In this document: one piece after another, positions 1-9,377 of the stretch
How positions within the stretch are numbered: the first letter of the stretch is position 1
Layout of the letters: each line of letters begins with the position of its first letter
From: an uncultured Prevotellaceae bacterium
GTDB lineage: Bacteria; Bacteroidota; Bacteroidia; Bacteroidales; Bacteroidaceae
Assembly (NCBI GenBank): GCA_947176895.1
Contig: CAMWSK010000001.1
Coordinates: forward strand, 150,431 to 214,430
DNA: 64,000 nt
Direction of reading: 5' to 3'
Notes under the pieces: generated by a model
What the model was told of the DNA's origin: nothing
Database searches by the model: none
The model's input: only the letters and a program-made list of their open reading frames with translations
Program-made: the position numbers and the translations under genes

Positions 1-301
1 TCTCCAGACTGCTGCTGGGGATGACATAGTTCTGAAAGAAGTAAATGTTGACGAAATAGACGGCCACCAATGCAAACACAATGGCATCCAACCAGCTCAT
101 AATCGTGCGCGTAACGGGGTTTTCAAGTTCCTTCCACCACCCCCAGTTGATAAATCGGGTAATATAAAGGTCTATAATGAAGGGCAGAAAAAGAAAACCC
201 CACCAACTGCGGCTCCACACGAGAAAAGCGATGTAGAGCGAACTCCAAAGCACACACTTGGCAATGTCCTTGCCCATCACCTTATTGTTTCGCTTCTTCA
301 T
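1..301 (-). CDS. lepB: Signal peptidase I, N-terminal part (cut by window edge)
   Basis: Membrane serine protease that removes signal peptides from exported proteins. Only the first 100 codons lie in the window. The reverse strand starts MKKRNNKVMGKD. It has hydrophobic stretches at about residues 14-48 and 67-90, then IPSSSLE at 94-100. By alignment with the family motif IPSGSM, Ser98 would be the catalytic serine. The partner lysine lies beyond the edge. The start ATG is 11 bases after the dapB stop, so the two genes are probably cotranscribed. The family call rests on the Ser motif after a membrane anchor and on its place next to dapB, which is usual in Bacteroidales. Confidence 0.8.
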   Translation of the reverse strand, partial: MKKRNNKVMGKDIAKCVLWSSLYIAFLVWSRSWWGFLFLPFIIDLYITRFINWGWWKELENPVTRTIMSWLDAIVFALVAVYFVNIYFFQNYVIPSSSLE

Positions 302-312
302 ACGGTCGGCTA

Positions 313-1068
313 TCAGAATTTGAACATATCATCGATGGTAAGCAAGCCGCTGTGCTGCGCAGTGTATTCGGCAGCCAACACGGCACCAAGGGCAAACCCC
401 TGACGGGAGTGGGCACTGTGGGTGATGGTGATTTGGTCGGCCTCGGAATCCCATGTAATGCTATGGATGCCGGGCACCTCACCCTCGCGCACGCTGTTGA
501 TGGTGAGTTTGGCAACATCCGTGCTTTCTGCAGGCACCACGGTGCCGTCGGGTTGTGTCAATGTACCCGTCTGCCATCCGGTCTTGCGATCCAAGCAGTC
601 CACAATCTGCTCGGCAAGTGTGATACCCGTTCCGCTGGGATGGTCAAGTTTATGTACATGGTGCACCTCGGTCTCCTCCACATCATACTGGGGAAAATCG
701 TTCATCAGTTTGGCCAGATACTTGTTCACAGCCGAAAAGATGGCCACGCCGATGCTATAGTTAGAGGCCCAGAACAGCGTATTGCCGCCTTCCCCACACG
801 CTTTCCTCACGTCGTCGCCATGTTCCTTGAGCCAACCCGTGGAGCCGCTCACCACCTTGACACCGGCCTTCCAAGCCCTCAGAAAGTTGTCGTAAGCCGT
901 ATGGGGGGCCGTAAACTCGATGGCCACATCGGCCGAAGCAAAAGCGGGAGAATCAAAGTCCCGGGGATTGTCGATGTCGATGATGCTCACAATCTCGTGG
1001 CCACGCTGCAGAGCGATCTGCTCTATCATGTGACCCATCTTACCATAACCGATGAGTGCTATTTTCAT
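313..1068 (-). CDS. dapB: 4-hydroxy-tetrahydrodipicolinate reductase
   Basis: Reduces hydroxy-tetrahydrodipicolinate to tetrahydrodipicolinate with NAD(P)H in the diaminopimelate/lysine pathway, so it feeds cell-wall synthesis. The 251-residue protein starts MKIALIGYGKMG, a Rossmann nucleotide-binding loop (GYGKMG at 7-12). The catalytic region EVHHVHKLDHPSGTG is at about 134-148, with His136/His137, Lys140 and the substrate loop SGTG. The frame is open 32 codons further upstream, but ATG at 1068 puts the Rossmann strand at the N-terminus. A TATCTTTG box at 1091-1098 (minus strand) also lies just upstream. The protein is slightly shorter than the E. coli enzyme, as in other Bacteroidetes. lepB follows directly. 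Confidence 0.95.
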   Translation of the reverse strand: MKIALIGYGKMGHMIEQIALQRGHEIVSIIDIDNPRDFDSPAFASADVAIEFTAPHTAYDNFLRAWKAGVKVVSGSTGWLKEHGDDVRKACGEGGNTLFWASNYSIGVAIFSAVNKYLAKLMNDFPQYDVEETEVHHVHKLDHPSGTGITLAEQIVDCLDRKTGWQTGTLTQPDGTVVPAESTDVAKLTINSVREGEVPGIHSITWDSEADQITITHSAHSRQGFALGAVLAAEYTAQHSGLLTIDDMFKF

Positions 1069-1090
1069 GTCTTTAAAATGTTTTATCCCA

Positions 1091-1127
1091 CAAAGATAGG
1101 TATTTATGGCGATATTCCTTAATTTTG
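1091..1127. promoter_or_regulatory. Divergent promoters for dapB and the DUF2851 gene
   Basis: Two Bacteroidetes -7 boxes lie back to back. TATCTTTG on the minus strand at 1091-1098 is about 22 bases from the dapB ATG. TAATTTTG on the plus strand at 1120-1127 is 35 bases from the DUF2851 ATG. Neither has a clear TTTG at -33. Confidence 0.55.
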
Positions 1128-1162
1128 TTCCTCGAAAAAAACTTAAACAACTGGCATCAACC

Positions 1163-2461
1163 ATGGAACAACTGCTCCACTACGTATGGAAGCACCGCCT
1201 CTTTCCTCTCGCTCCGCTACGGACAACACACGATGAAACCGTGGATATTTTGAATCCCGGACTGCACAACCGCAATGCCGGACCCGACTTCTTCAATGCC
1301 AAAGTGAGTATCAACGGAACCCTATGGGCCGGCAACGTGGAACTGCATCTGCGCTCAAGCGACTGGTATCGCCACGGACATCACACGGACGAGGCCTACA
1401 ACAACGTGGTACTTCACGTGGTGTGCGAAGCCGACAGGGAAGTCGTCACACAGAACGGCATCACCCTGCCCCAACTGCAACTCGACATCCCCGAGAAATT
1501 ACGGAAAGACTATGAGCACCTGCTCTCCATCGACCAATACCCTCGTTGCCACCGCGTCATTCCCAATATAGACACCTTGCACGTCCGATGCTGGATGGAT
1601 GCCCTGTTGCAGGAACGGTTACATAGCCGTGCCAACCGCGTGACGGGTTTTCTTGGCGACTCGGGGGGCGACTGGGAAAAAGCCCTCTTCATGGCCTTGG
1701 CCCGCAACTTCGGTTTTGCGCTCAATGCCGAGGCCTTCGTGGCTTGGGCACGTCTGCTTCCTTTGGAGAAAATCGGCAAGCACCGCGACGACCTCTTCCA
1801 AATTGAAGCCATCTTTCTGGGACTGGCCGGCATGCTGGAACCCGGCAACCGGCCCGAAGCTGAAGCAGACGAATACCGTCAAAAACTCCAACGCGAATTC
1901 CACTATCAGCAACGCCTGTTCTCCTTGCCACCGGCCATGTCCATGCAACAATGGAAGTATCTGCGACTTCGTCCCCAAAACTTCCCCCACATACGTCTGG
2001 CCCAACTGGCCTGGATATACAGCAACAGGCGGGTGACGATGGCCGGTCTGCGTGATGCCCTGGCCGAAAAAGACCCGCAGAAAGCCTTGATGGAGATTCT
2101 GAAAGCCGAGACAAGCCCTTACTGGACAGAGCACATCATGTTCGGAAAACCCGTAGCACACAAGTCACTGACGCTGGGTACGGCCACGCGCCGGCTGATT
2201 ATCATCAACACGGTCATCCCCGTACTCTATGCCCACGCCACGGCACATGGCGATGCGGAAACCGCCGAACGGCTGGAAGACCTCCTGAGCAGGATGCCCG
2301 CCGAAAACAATCACATCCTGCGACTGTGGCAAGAATGTGGGCTGGACGTGGCCAGTGCCGCCGATGGACAAGCCCTGATACACTTGAAGAACGAATATTG
2401 TGACCGATGCGACTGCCTGAGATGTACCTTCGGTTATGAATACATGAAAGGAGAACGATGA
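1163..2461 (+). CDS. DUF2851 family protein
   Basis: Conserved Bacteroidetes protein of unknown function, 432 residues. The start ATG at 1163 (MEQLLHYVWKHRLFP) fits the family's N-terminus better than an in-frame start 19 codons upstream. The N-terminal part has the conserved block LNPGLHNRNAGPDFFNAK and then GNVELHLRSSDW, a dense run of acidic, Arg and His residues that looks nuclease-like. The catalytic role is my inference only. A C-terminal cysteine cluster, CDRCDCLRC at about 415-423, could bind a metal. The stop overlaps the dprA start by four bases (ATGA), so the two genes are translationally coupled and may act in the same DNA-related process. Confidence 0.85.
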   Translation: MEQLLHYVWKHRLFPLAPLRTTHDETVDILNPGLHNRNAGPDFFNAKVSINGTLWAGNVELHLRSSDWYRHGHHTDEAYNNVVLHVVCEADREVVTQNGITLPQLQLDIPEKLRKDYEHLLSIDQYPRCHRVIPNIDTLHVRCWMDALLQERLHSRANRVTGFLGDSGGDWEKALFMALARNFGFALNAEAFVAWARLLPLEKIGKHRDDLFQIEAIFLGLAGMLEPGNRPEAEADEYRQKLQREFHYQQRLFSLPPAMSMQQWKYLRLRPQNFPHIRLAQLAWIYSNRRVTMAGLRDALAEKDPQKALMEILKAETSPYWTEHIMFGKPVAHKSLTLGTATRRLIIINTVIPVLYAHATAHGDAETAERLEDLLSRMPAENNHILRLWQECGLDVASAADGQALIHLKNEYCDRCDCLRCTFGYEYMKGER

Positions 2462-3579
2462 ACACCGAAGAACCCGAACTTCGCTATCTGTTGGCGCTGA
2501 CACGCGCCCTGTTTCAAAATCCTGCCGCCCAAAACCGGGTGATGGATGCCGTTGGCTCAGCCCAAGAGGCCTATCAACGGCGCAGTGAAATCACAGACAT
2601 TTGTCCCGACCTATCGAAGAAATGCGCCCAATCCATCGCCGATATGGAGCAACACTTGGAGAGAGCTGACCGGGAAACAGACTTTCTGAAACGTCACGGC
2701 ATACAAGCTTTGGGGCGCAACGATGCCGACTATCCTGCCCGTCTGCGTGATGCTGTGAATCCTCCCGTCCTGCTCTTCAGACTGGGCAATGCCGACCTCA
2801 ACGCAAAGCATATACTGAGTGTGGTCGGAAGCCGTCAATGCACCGAATATGGCAAAACCGTATGCGAACGTTTCCTTGGTGAACTGGCCGAAATCTGTCC
2901 GGACACACTCATCGTAAGCGGGCTGGCCTATGGCATAGACATCAACGCCCATCGTGCCGCACTTGCCCACGGATTGCCCACATTAGGCGTATTGGCACAC
3001 GGACTGGACCAAATCTATCCGCGCCGACACGCCGACACAGCCCGGGAGATGCTGGAGACGGGAGGACTGCTGACCGAATATCAAAGCGGTTCCAACGCCG
3101 ATAAGATGAACTTCGTGGCCAGAAACCGCATCGTGGCCGCCATGGCCGATGCCACATTAGTGGTAGAAACGCGGGAAAAAGGCGGCAGCCTGATCACCAC
3201 CCGTCTGGCCGATGAAGCCGGGCGACGTGTGTTTGCCGTACCGGGACGCATGGGAGACGAGATGAGTACGGGCTGTAACCGACTGATTGCCGAAGGGAAA
3301 GCGGAAATCGTGCTTTCTGCCCGGCAGTTGGTGGAAGCCATGGGATGGCAGACAGAACAGGAACTTTCCACTCCCATCCAGCGCACCTTGTTTATCGAAC
3401 TGGACAATGATGAACAGGACATCATGCGCTGTCTGGAACCGGAGGCCGAAGGTCTCACCCTGAACCAGCTGACTCAACTGACGGGACAAGCCGTAAGCAC
3501 GCTCACCGCCCGCCTTTTTGAAATGGAAATGAAGGGACTGGTGAGGATGGTGGCCGGAAGCCGATACGTGAAAGTCTAA
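2458..3579 (+). CDS. dprA: DNA-processing protein DprA
   Basis: Cytoplasmic protein that binds incoming single-stranded DNA and loads RecA during natural transformation. It has 373 residues. The Rossmann-like DprA fold starts at about residue 100, with VVGSR at 122-126, VSGLAYGID, GVLAHGLDQIYPRRH and ARNRIVAAMADATLVVE. The C-terminus (about 310-373) is a winged-helix domain, LTLNQLTQLTGQAVSTLTARL. The N-terminal helical segment matches the usual Bacteroidetes form. The start overlaps the stop of the DUF2851 gene. No other competence gene is adjacent, though a secreted HhH protein lies downstream of mutS at 23.5 kb. Confidence 0.95.
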   Translation: MNTEEPELRYLLALTRALFQNPAAQNRVMDAVGSAQEAYQRRSEITDICPDLSKKCAQSIADMEQHLERADRETDFLKRHGIQALGRNDADYPARLRDAVNPPVLLFRLGNADLNAKHILSVVGSRQCTEYGKTVCERFLGELAEICPDTLIVSGLAYGIDINAHRAALAHGLPTLGVLAHGLDQIYPRRHADTAREMLETGGLLTEYQSGSNADKMNFVARNRIVAAMADATLVVETREKGGSLITTRLADEAGRRVFAVPGRMGDEMSTGCNRLIAEGKAEIVLSARQLVEAMGWQTEQELSTPIQRTLFIELDNDEQDIMRCLEPEAEGLTLNQLTQLTGQAVSTLTARLFEMEMKGLVRMVAGSRYVKV

Positions 3580-3594
3580 AAAACAGGAGAAACC

Positions 3595-3658
3595 GGCCCC
3601 TAAATAAAATTGGATGTCCCCCCTCTTTGTGGGCACATCCAATTTTATTTAGGGGGCC
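3595..3658. terminator. Long inverted repeat after dprA, probable bidirectional terminator
   Basis: The arms GGCCCCTAAATAAAATTGG and its complement end in a small CCC/GGG stem. The stem is about 25 bp with single-base bulges. It lies 16 bases after the dprA stop, between two convergent transcription units. It is much longer than an ordinary terminator. Confidence 0.6.
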
Positions 3659-3704
3659 GTGTTGTTATTATGTTTTTTGATGCAGCCATGTGCTTCCCAA
3701 AAGC

Positions 3705-3786
3705 ATGTGAATATTTTGGGAAAAACATGAGGATGTTTATCTAAAAACGTGTTCATGTTTTTCAAAAACGTCTTGATGTTTTTTCG
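3705..3786 (+). repeat. Dispersed triple-hairpin repeat, copy A
   Basis: Begins GCATGTGAAT and then has three units of about 21 bases, each an A-run, a short CATG/CGTG core and a T-run. The units are AAAAACATGAGGATGTTT, AAAAACGTGTTCATGTTTTT and AAAAACGTCTTGATGTTTTT, followed by TCG. Each unit can fold on itself. It lies between the convergent dprA and frdB genes. The other copies are near 12.2, 25.8, 40.1 and 53.6 kb. Confidence 0.8.
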
Positions 3787-3797
3787 CCAATAAAAAG

Positions 3798-3830
3798 GCA
3801 CCCCAAAAGCTTGTCCTGCTTTTGGGGTGC
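3798..3830 (-). terminator. Rho-independent terminator of the frd operon
   Basis: Perfect 13-bp stem, GCACCCCAAAAGC paired with GCTTTTGGGGTGC, with a 7-base loop. On the minus strand it is followed by CTTTTTATT. It lies 30 bases beyond the frdB stop. Confidence 0.85.
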
Positions 3831-3859
3831 TGTACATTACAACACAGACTCGAGATCTG

Positions 3860-4618
3860 TTAGTCGGCTAACTTTGCCTTGATGAACTCGCGGTTGAGGC
3901 GGGCGATGTTGGCAATGCTCTCGTTCTTGGGGCATACGGCCTCGCAAGCACGGGTGTTGGTACAGTTACCGAAGCCCAGTTCGTCCATCTTGGCCACCAT
4001 GGCCTTGGCACGCTTGGCGGCCTCTACCCTGCCCTGAGGCAAGAGAGCCAACTGGCTTACCTTGGAACTTACGAACAACATGGCCGAACCGTTCTTGCAT
4101 GCAGCCACGCAAGCGCCACAACCGATGCAGCTGGCGCAGTCCATGGCCTCGTCGGCATCGGGCTTGGGAATGAGGATGGAGTTGGCATCCTGAGCCTGAC
4201 CGGTGCGCACGGTGGTGTAGCCACCTGCCTGAATAATCTTATCGAAAGCGTTGCGGTCTACCATGCAATCCTTGATGACGGGGAAACCGGCCGAACGCCA
4301 AGGTTCTACGGTGATGGTATCGCCGTCTTTGAAGTGGCGCATATAGAGCTGGCAGGTGGTAGCTCCGCGCTCGGTCTTGCCATGGGGCGTTCCATTTATA
4401 TATAAGGAGCACATACCGCAGATACCTTCGCGGCAGTCGTGGTCGAACACGAAAGGCTCTTTGCCTTCCTCGATAAGTTCCTCGTTCATGATGTCGAGCA
4501 TCTCCAGGAACGAAGTATCGTCGGGGATATTCTTCATCTCCTTGGTGTCGAAATGGCCTTTAGCCTTGGGGCCATCCTGCTTCCAGAACTTTACAGTTAC
4601 ATTTATATTCTTTGCCAT
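3860..4618 (-). CDS. frdB: Fumarate reductase/succinate dehydrogenase iron-sulfur subunit
   Basis: Electron-transfer subunit linking the flavoprotein to membrane cytochrome b. In Bacteroides-type anaerobes the complex mainly reduces fumarate. It has 252 residues. The N-terminal [2Fe-2S] ferredoxin domain has Cys62, Cys67, Cys70 and Cys89 (CREGICGMC block). The C-terminal domain has [14 protein letters not shown] at 161-174 and Cys219, Cys225 and Cys229 for the other clusters. It is the last gene of the C-A-B operon, six bases after frdA, with a strong terminator downstream. Sequence alone does not settle whether succinate oxidation also occurs. Confidence 0.93.
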   Translation of the reverse strand: MAKNINVTVKFWKQDGPKAKGHFDTKEMKNIPDDTSFLEMLDIMNEELIEEGKEPFVFDHDCREGICGMCSLYINGTPHGKTERGATTCQLYMRHFKDGDTITVEPWRSAGFPVIKDCMVDRNAFDKIIQAGGYTTVRTGQAQDANSILIPKPDADEAMDCASCIGCGACVAACKNGSAMLFVSSKVSQLALLPQGRVEAAKRAKAMVAKMDELGFGNCTNTRACEAVCPKNESIANIARLNREFIKAKLAD

Positions 4619-4624
4619 GATGAT

Positions 4625-6607
4625 TTAGTTCTTATAGTTACGTGTTTGAACCTTAATAATCTCGTAGTTCAGAGGCTCCTTGATCAGTTCGGGGGCAGTC
4701 TCGTCATTCTTCTGATATTCCCAGCAACCTACGTAGAAGAAGTTCTCGTCGTCACGCTTTGCTTCGCCCTCGGGAGTCTGATGTTCCTCGCGGAAGTGGC
4801 CGCCGCAGCTCTCCTCACGGTGCAGTGCATCGTAAGCAATCAGCTCGCCCATGATGATGAAGTCACGCAGATGAATGGCCTTGTCCAACTCCACGTTCAA
4901 ACCTTCCTTAGTGCCGGGGATGAAGAGGTTGGTGTTGAACTCCTTGCGCAGGGCAGCAATCAACTTCAAGCCCTCTTCCAAACCTTCCTTGGTGCGGCCC
5001 ATACCCACGTGCTCCCACAGGATATGACCCAGTTCCTTGTGGATGGAGTCTACGGATCGCTTACCCTTGATGTTCATCAATCGGTCGATTTCCTTCTCCA
5101 CGGCCTTCTCGGTCTCTACGAACTCGGGCAGGTCGGTGCTCAGGCGAGGCCAGATAGCCTGGTCGGCCAGGTAGTTCTGAATGGTGTAAGGCAGCACGAA
5201 GTAACCATCGGCCAAGCCCTGCATCAAAGCACTGGCACCCAAACGGTTGGCTCCATGGTCAGAGAAGTTGCACTCACCGATGGCAAAGAGGCCGGGAATA
5301 GAGGTCTGCAACTCGTAGTCTACCCAGATACCGCCCATCGTGTAGTGGATGGCGGGGAAAATCATCATGGGATAGTAATACTGGACACCATTCACTTCCT
5401 TGGCCAACTTGCCGGGATTAACATCGGTAATCTCCTCATACATATCAAAGAGGTTGCCGTAACGCTGACGAATCTCGTTGATGCCCAATCGCTGGATGCT
5501 CTCGCTGAAATCGAGGAACACGGCCAGACCGGTATTGTTCACGCCCATACCATGGTCGCAACGCTCCTTGGCCGCACGTGATGCCACGTCACGGGGAACC
5601 AAGTTACCGAAAGCGGGATAACGGCGCTCCAGATAGTAGTCACGATCCTCCTCGGGAATTTCGTAACCCTGCTTGGTTCCGGCCTGCAAAGCCTTGGCAT
5701 CCTCCAATTTCTTGGGCACCCAAATACGGCCATCGTTACGCAAAGATTCCGACATCAGGGTCAGCTTGCTCTGCTTGTCGCCGTGCACGGGAATACAAGT
5801 GGGGTGAATCTGAACATAAGAGGGGTTGGCAAAGTAAGCGCCCTTGCGATAACACTGGATGGCTGCGGTGCAGTTACATCCCATGGCATTGGTGCTGAGG
5901 AAGTAAGCGTTGCCATAACCACCGGTGGCGATAACCACGGCATTAGCGCTGAAGCGCTCCAACTTGCCGGTCACCAGGTTCTTGGCGATAATACCGCGAG
6001 CACGACCGTCCACAATCACGACGTCCTCCATCTCATAGCGGGTGTAGAGCTTCACCTTACCTGCATGTACCTGTGCACTCAGCGAGCTATAGGCGCCAAG
6101 CAGCAACTGCTGACCGGTCTGGCCCTTGGCATAAAAAGTACGGCTCACCTGAGCGCCACCGAACGAGCGGTTGGCCAGCATGCCGCCATATTCGCGTGCG
6201 AAGGGAACACCCTGGGCCACGCACTGGTCAATGATGGCATTGCTCACCTCGGCCAAGCGATAAACGTTAGCTTCGCGGGCACGGTAGTCGCCACCCTTCA
6301 CGGTGTCATAGAACAGACGATAAACCGAGTCACCGTCGTTCTGATAGTTCTTGGCGGCATTGATACCACCCTGTGCGGCGATGGAGTGAGCACGACGAGG
6401 GCTGTCCTGAATACAGAAGTTATATACATTGAAGCCCATCTCGCCCAAAGAAGAGGCAGCGCTGGCACCGGCCAGGCCTGTACCTACAACGATAACGTCG
6501 AGCTTCAGCTTGTTCTTGGGGTTAACCAAACGCTGGTGAGCCTTGTAGTTGGTCCACTTCTCAGCAATAGGCCCCTCGGGGATTCTTGAATCTATAGTCT
6601 TTGCCAT
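4625..6607 (-). CDS. frdA: Fumarate reductase/succinate dehydrogenase flavoprotein subunit
   Basis: Catalytic subunit that interconverts fumarate and succinate on covalent FAD. It has 660 residues. The FAD-binding loop [12 protein letters not shown] is at about 40-51. The flavinylation region [15 protein letters not shown] has His74 as the predicted FAD attachment site. HPTCIPV and [13 protein letters not shown] lie in the substrate site. The length matches the B-type quinol:fumarate reductases that pair with one five-helix cytochrome b subunit, which is the arrangement here. It lies 37 bases after frdC and six before frdB. Confidence 0.95.
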   Translation of the reverse strand: MAKTIDSRIPEGPIAEKWTNYKAHQRLVNPKNKLKLDVIVVGTGLAGASAASSLGEMGFNVYNFCIQDSPRRAHSIAAQGGINAAKNYQNDGDSVYRLFYDTVKGGDYRAREANVYRLAEVSNAIIDQCVAQGVPFAREYGGMLANRSFGGAQVSRTFYAKGQTGQQLLLGAYSSLSAQVHAGKVKLYTRYEMEDVVIVDGRARGIIAKNLVTGKLERFSANAVVIATGGYGNAYFLSTNAMGCNCTAAIQCYRKGAYFANPSYVQIHPTCIPVHGDKQSKLTLMSESLRNDGRIWVPKKLEDAKALQAGTKQGYEIPEEDRDYYLERRYPAFGNLVPRDVASRAAKERCDHGMGVNNTGLAVFLDFSESIQRLGINEIRQRYGNLFDMYEEITDVNPGKLAKEVNGVQYYYPMMIFPAIHYTMGGIWVDYELQTSIPGLFAIGECNFSDHGANRLGASALMQGLADGYFVLPYTIQNYLADQAIWPRLSTDLPEFVETEKAVEKEIDRLMNIKGKRSVDSIHKELGHILWEHVGMGRTKEGLEEGLKLIAALRKEFNTNLFIPGTKEGLNVELDKAIHLRDFIIMGELIAYDALHREESCGGHFREEHQTPEGEAKRDDENFFYVGCWEYQKNDETAPELIKEPLNYEIIKVQTRNYKN

Positions 6608-6644
6608 AATACTATGTGTTTCTGTTTAGTCGAATAAATTACCA

Positions 6645-7316
6645 TTAACAAGGTTGGTAGCCCAAAGCGAATGCGATAACCACAGCAGCGAACATTGCTA
6701 TCACCAAGGTGGTGTAGATGCAGCTGATGGTGCGCCAACGGTTGAACCAGATCTTACCGTTCCAGCCCAACGTCTGAAGGGCACTCCAGAAACCATGGTT
6801 CAAATGGAACCACAAAGCTGCCAGCCACACCAGATAAATGATGCTGTAGACGGGACAAGAGAAGGTGTTGACGATATGGCCCACACCGTCCGTGGGAGAA
6901 ATCGCACCCTCGATACCGGCCAACTCGGCATACATCATGTTGTACCAGAAGTTGAACAGATGCAGACCCATACCTGCAATCACAATGAAACCCAGCACCA
7001 GCATGTTCTGGCTGGCCCACTCCACCTTGGCAGGCTTGTCGGTCACGGCATAACGGTCAGCACCACGAGCCTTACGGTTCTGAACCGTAAGCCACAGGGC
7101 ATAGACAAAATGCAACAGCACCAGAGCCGCCAGACCGATAGTGGCGGCCACAGCATACCAGTTAGAGCCAAGGAACTCACAAATCATGTTGTAGCCCTCT
7201 CGACTGATCAACGCAACGACATTCATCGAAGCATGGAAGGTCAGGAACAGAATAAGCGCGATGCCGGTCACAGACATCACCACCTTTCGTCCGATTGATG
7301 AATTAATTAACCACAT
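6645..7316 (-). CDS. frdC: Fumarate reductase/succinate dehydrogenase cytochrome b subunit
   Basis: Membrane anchor that binds haem b and quinone. It has 223 residues and five hydrophobic segments, at about 11-35, 55-78, 105-130, 155-178 and 195-220. Conserved His residues sit in or near the helices (FHASMN, LLHFVYALW, GLHLFNFW, LWFHLNHGFW). This single-subunit anchor is the B-type architecture of Bacteroidetes and Wolinella. It is the first gene of the operon and carries the promoter. The ends are GC-rich and codon use matches frdA and frdB. Confidence 0.9.
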   Translation of the reverse strand: MWLINSSIGRKVVMSVTGIALILFLTFHASMNVVALISREGYNMICEFLGSNWYAVAATIGLAALVLLHFVYALWLTVQNRKARGADRYAVTDKPAKVEWASQNMLVLGFIVIAGMGLHLFNFWYNMMYAELAGIEGAISPTDGVGHIVNTFSCPVYSIIYLVWLAALWFHLNHGFWSALQTLGWNGKIWFNRWRTISCIYTTLVIAMFAAVVIAFALGYQPC

Positions 7317-7358
7317 AAATAATAATTGTTATTAATAATATATAATGTAATCCTGCTA

Positions 7359-7389
7359 CAAAAATAACATTTTTAATTCGCTCTGCAAA
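7359..7389 (-). promoter_or_regulatory. Promoter of the frdCAB operon
   Basis: On the minus strand TTTG (7386-7389) is separated by 19 bases from TATTTTTG (7359-7366), the full Bacteroidetes sigma-ABfr pattern. It lies 43 bases upstream of the frdC ATG. Confidence 0.75.
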
Positions 7390-7421
7390 GGAAAACGGGC
7401 AAGAGTTTCATCAAAAATGAT

Positions 7422-7429
7422 TACTTTTG
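7422..7429 (+). promoter_or_regulatory. Promoter -7 box of mnmG
   Basis: TACTTTTG matches TAnnTTTG exactly, 28 bases before the mnmG ATG. This makes an upstream in-frame start at 7427 impossible, because it would overlap the box. Confidence 0.65.
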
Positions 7430-7456
7430 TGCGTATTAACAAAGAAATCAACGAAA

Positions 7457-9328
7457 ATGCTTTTCAACTACGACGTGGTTGTGGTGGGCGGAGGTCATGC
7501 GGGATGTGAAGCCGCAGCCGCAGCCGCCCAAATGGGAGCCAAGACGGTGCTCGTCACCATGGACATGAACAAGATTGCTCAGATGAGTTGTAACCCGGCC
7601 ATCGGAGGTGTGGCAAAAGGACAAATCGTGCGCGAGATTGATGCTCTGGGAGGGCACACCGCCGAGGTTACCGACCGCACAAGCATCCAGTTCCGTATGC
7701 TCAACATGAGCAAAGGACCCGCCATGTGGAGTCCGCGTGCCCAGTGCGACCGGGCCAAATTCATATGGGAATGGCGAAAGATACTCGAAAACCAGCCCAA
7801 CCTGGACATTTGGCAAGACCAGGTGAGAGAATTGCTGGTGGAAGACGGAAAAGCAGTGGGGGTAAAAACCTACATGGACGTTGAGTTCAAATGCCGATGC
7901 GTTATCATCACCGCCGGAACATTCCTCAACGGACTCATGCACATCGGACGGACCAAACTGCCAGGCGGACGGTGCGCCGAGCCGCCATCCCCGGAACTGA
8001 GCGAGAGCATCGCCCGCCACGGCATACGCGTGGGACGCATGAAAACGGGCACACCCGTGCGCATTGACGGCAGGAGCGTTCATTTTGAAGAAATGGCCAT
8101 GCAGCCGGGCGACACGCGGAAGCATCAGTTCAGCTATATGGGCGAACGCAGCAAACTTAAGGAGCTCCCCTGTTGGATTACCTATACCAATCCCCAAGTC
8201 CACGAGCGGTTGAAAGCAAGTCTGGCCGATAGTCCCCTGTTCAACGGACAAATTCAAAGCATCGGCCCCCGATACTGCCCCAGCATCGAAACCAAACTAG
8301 TAACCTTTTCCGACCGCGACCAGCACCAATTGTTTCTGGAGCCGGAAGGGGAAAACACCCAAGAATATTATTTGAACGGCTTCAGTTCCAGCCTGCCCAT
8401 CGAGGCACAAATCGAAGCTCTGAAGCTTATCCCCGCCTTTCGCGACCTGAAAGTTTATCGTCCGGGCTATGCCATTGAATACGATTATTTCGATCCCACC
8501 CAACTTTACCACACGTTGGAATCCAAGATTCTTGAAGGCCTTTTCTTGGCAGGACAAGTAAACGGAACCACAGGATACGAGGAGGCCGCCGGACAAGGAC
8601 TGGTTGCCGGCATCAACGCAGCCCTGAAATGCCAGGACAAAGAGCCCTTCATCATGAGCAGAGACGAGAGCTACATCGGTGTGCTTATCGATGACTTGGT
8701 AACAAAAGGTGTGGACGAACCGTATCGCATGTTCACCTCCCGTGCCGAATACCGCATATTGCTTCGGCAGGATGATGCGGATGCCCGCCTCACAGAACGA
8801 AGCTATAAAATTGGATTGGCCACAGAAGAGCGATACAGACACTGGATAAAAAAGAAAGAAGCCATCCTGCATCTGACAGACTTTTGCCGCAATTTCTCTG
8901 TAAAGGCGGATTTGATAAATGATGCGTTGACAGAACTTGGTTCCACCCCACTTACCCGAGGCTGCAAATTATCCGACCTGATTGTACGCCCGAATATCAC
9001 AATATATGATTTGGCAAAACATATCAAAAAACTGCGCGAACAGATAGATAGTATCCCGGAGCGCAAAGAAGAAATCGTAGAGGCTGCAGAAATCCAAATC
9101 AAATACGCCGGCTACATTGAGCGCGAAAAGCAACAGGCGGAAAAAATGAAGCGCTTGGAAAAACTGAAGATTCGCGGACGTTTTGACTACAGCTCCATAC
9201 AAAGTCTGAGTACCGAAGCGCGACAAAAGTTGGAGAAGATTGACCCCGACACGCTGGCACAAGCCAGCCGGATTCCGGGCGTGTCTCCATCAGACATCAG
9301 CGTATTGATGGTGCTGCTGAAAAGATGA
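7457..9328 (+). CDS. mnmG: tRNA uridine-5-carboxymethylaminomethyl(34) synthesis enzyme MnmG
   Basis: FAD enzyme that, with MnmE, modifies the wobble uridine of several tRNAs. It has 623 residues from ATG 7457 (MLFNYDVVVVGGG). The dinucleotide-binding motif GGGHAGCEAA is at 11-20. The family signature MSCNPAIGGVAKGQ follows at about 48-61, and GQVNGTTGYEEAAGQG lies near residue 370. The C-terminal helical domain that binds MnmE and tRNA (about 530-623) is complete. The start was chosen from the Rossmann position and the promoter box at 7422. A parS-like site begins one base after the stop. apt follows 49 bases later. Confidence 0.96.
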   Translation: MLFNYDVVVVGGGHAGCEAAAAAAQMGAKTVLVTMDMNKIAQMSCNPAIGGVAKGQIVREIDALGGHTAEVTDRTSIQFRMLNMSKGPAMWSPRAQCDRAKFIWEWRKILENQPNLDIWQDQVRELLVEDGKAVGVKTYMDVEFKCRCVIITAGTFLNGLMHIGRTKLPGGRCAEPPSPELSESIARHGIRVGRMKTGTPVRIDGRSVHFEEMAMQPGDTRKHQFSYMGERSKLKELPCWITYTNPQVHERLKASLADSPLFNGQIQSIGPRYCPSIETKLVTFSDRDQHQLFLEPEGENTQEYYLNGFSSSLPIEAQIEALKLIPAFRDLKVYRPGYAIEYDYFDPTQLYHTLESKILEGLFLAGQVNGTTGYEEAAGQGLVAGINAALKCQDKEPFIMSRDESYIGVLIDDLVTKGVDEPYRMFTSRAEYRILLRQDDADARLTERSYKIGLATEERYRHWIKKKEAILHLTDFCRNFSVKADLINDALTELGSTPLTRGCKLSDLIVRPNITIYDLAKHIKKLREQIDSIPERKEEIVEAAEIQIKYAGYIEREKQQAEKMKRLEKLKIRGRFDYSSIQSLSTEARQKLEKIDPDTLAQASRIPGVSPSDISVLMVLLKR

Positions 9329-9344
9329 CGCTTCACGTGAAACA
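9329..9344. other. parS-like centromere site 1
   Basis: CGCTTCACGTGAAACA matches the bacterial ParB-binding consensus TGTTNCACGTGNAACA at 14 of 16 positions, with the central CACGTG and the whole right half intact. It lies in the short gap between mnmG and apt. No ParA or ParB gene is in the window. Confidence 0.65.
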
Positions 9345-9377
9345 ATGCTAAAACTTTAACCATATAAACATCTGAGA

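Noticed and set aside
3649..3837. 62-codon frame and similar small frames across the dispersed repeat copies
   Set aside because: Created by the repeated A-run/T-run units. Copies are not conserved in frame.
4439..5581. Long plus-strand frames opposite frdA, and similar antisense frames over mutS, leuS, ychF and others
   Set aside because: Shadows of GC-rich genes with strong family matches on the other strand.
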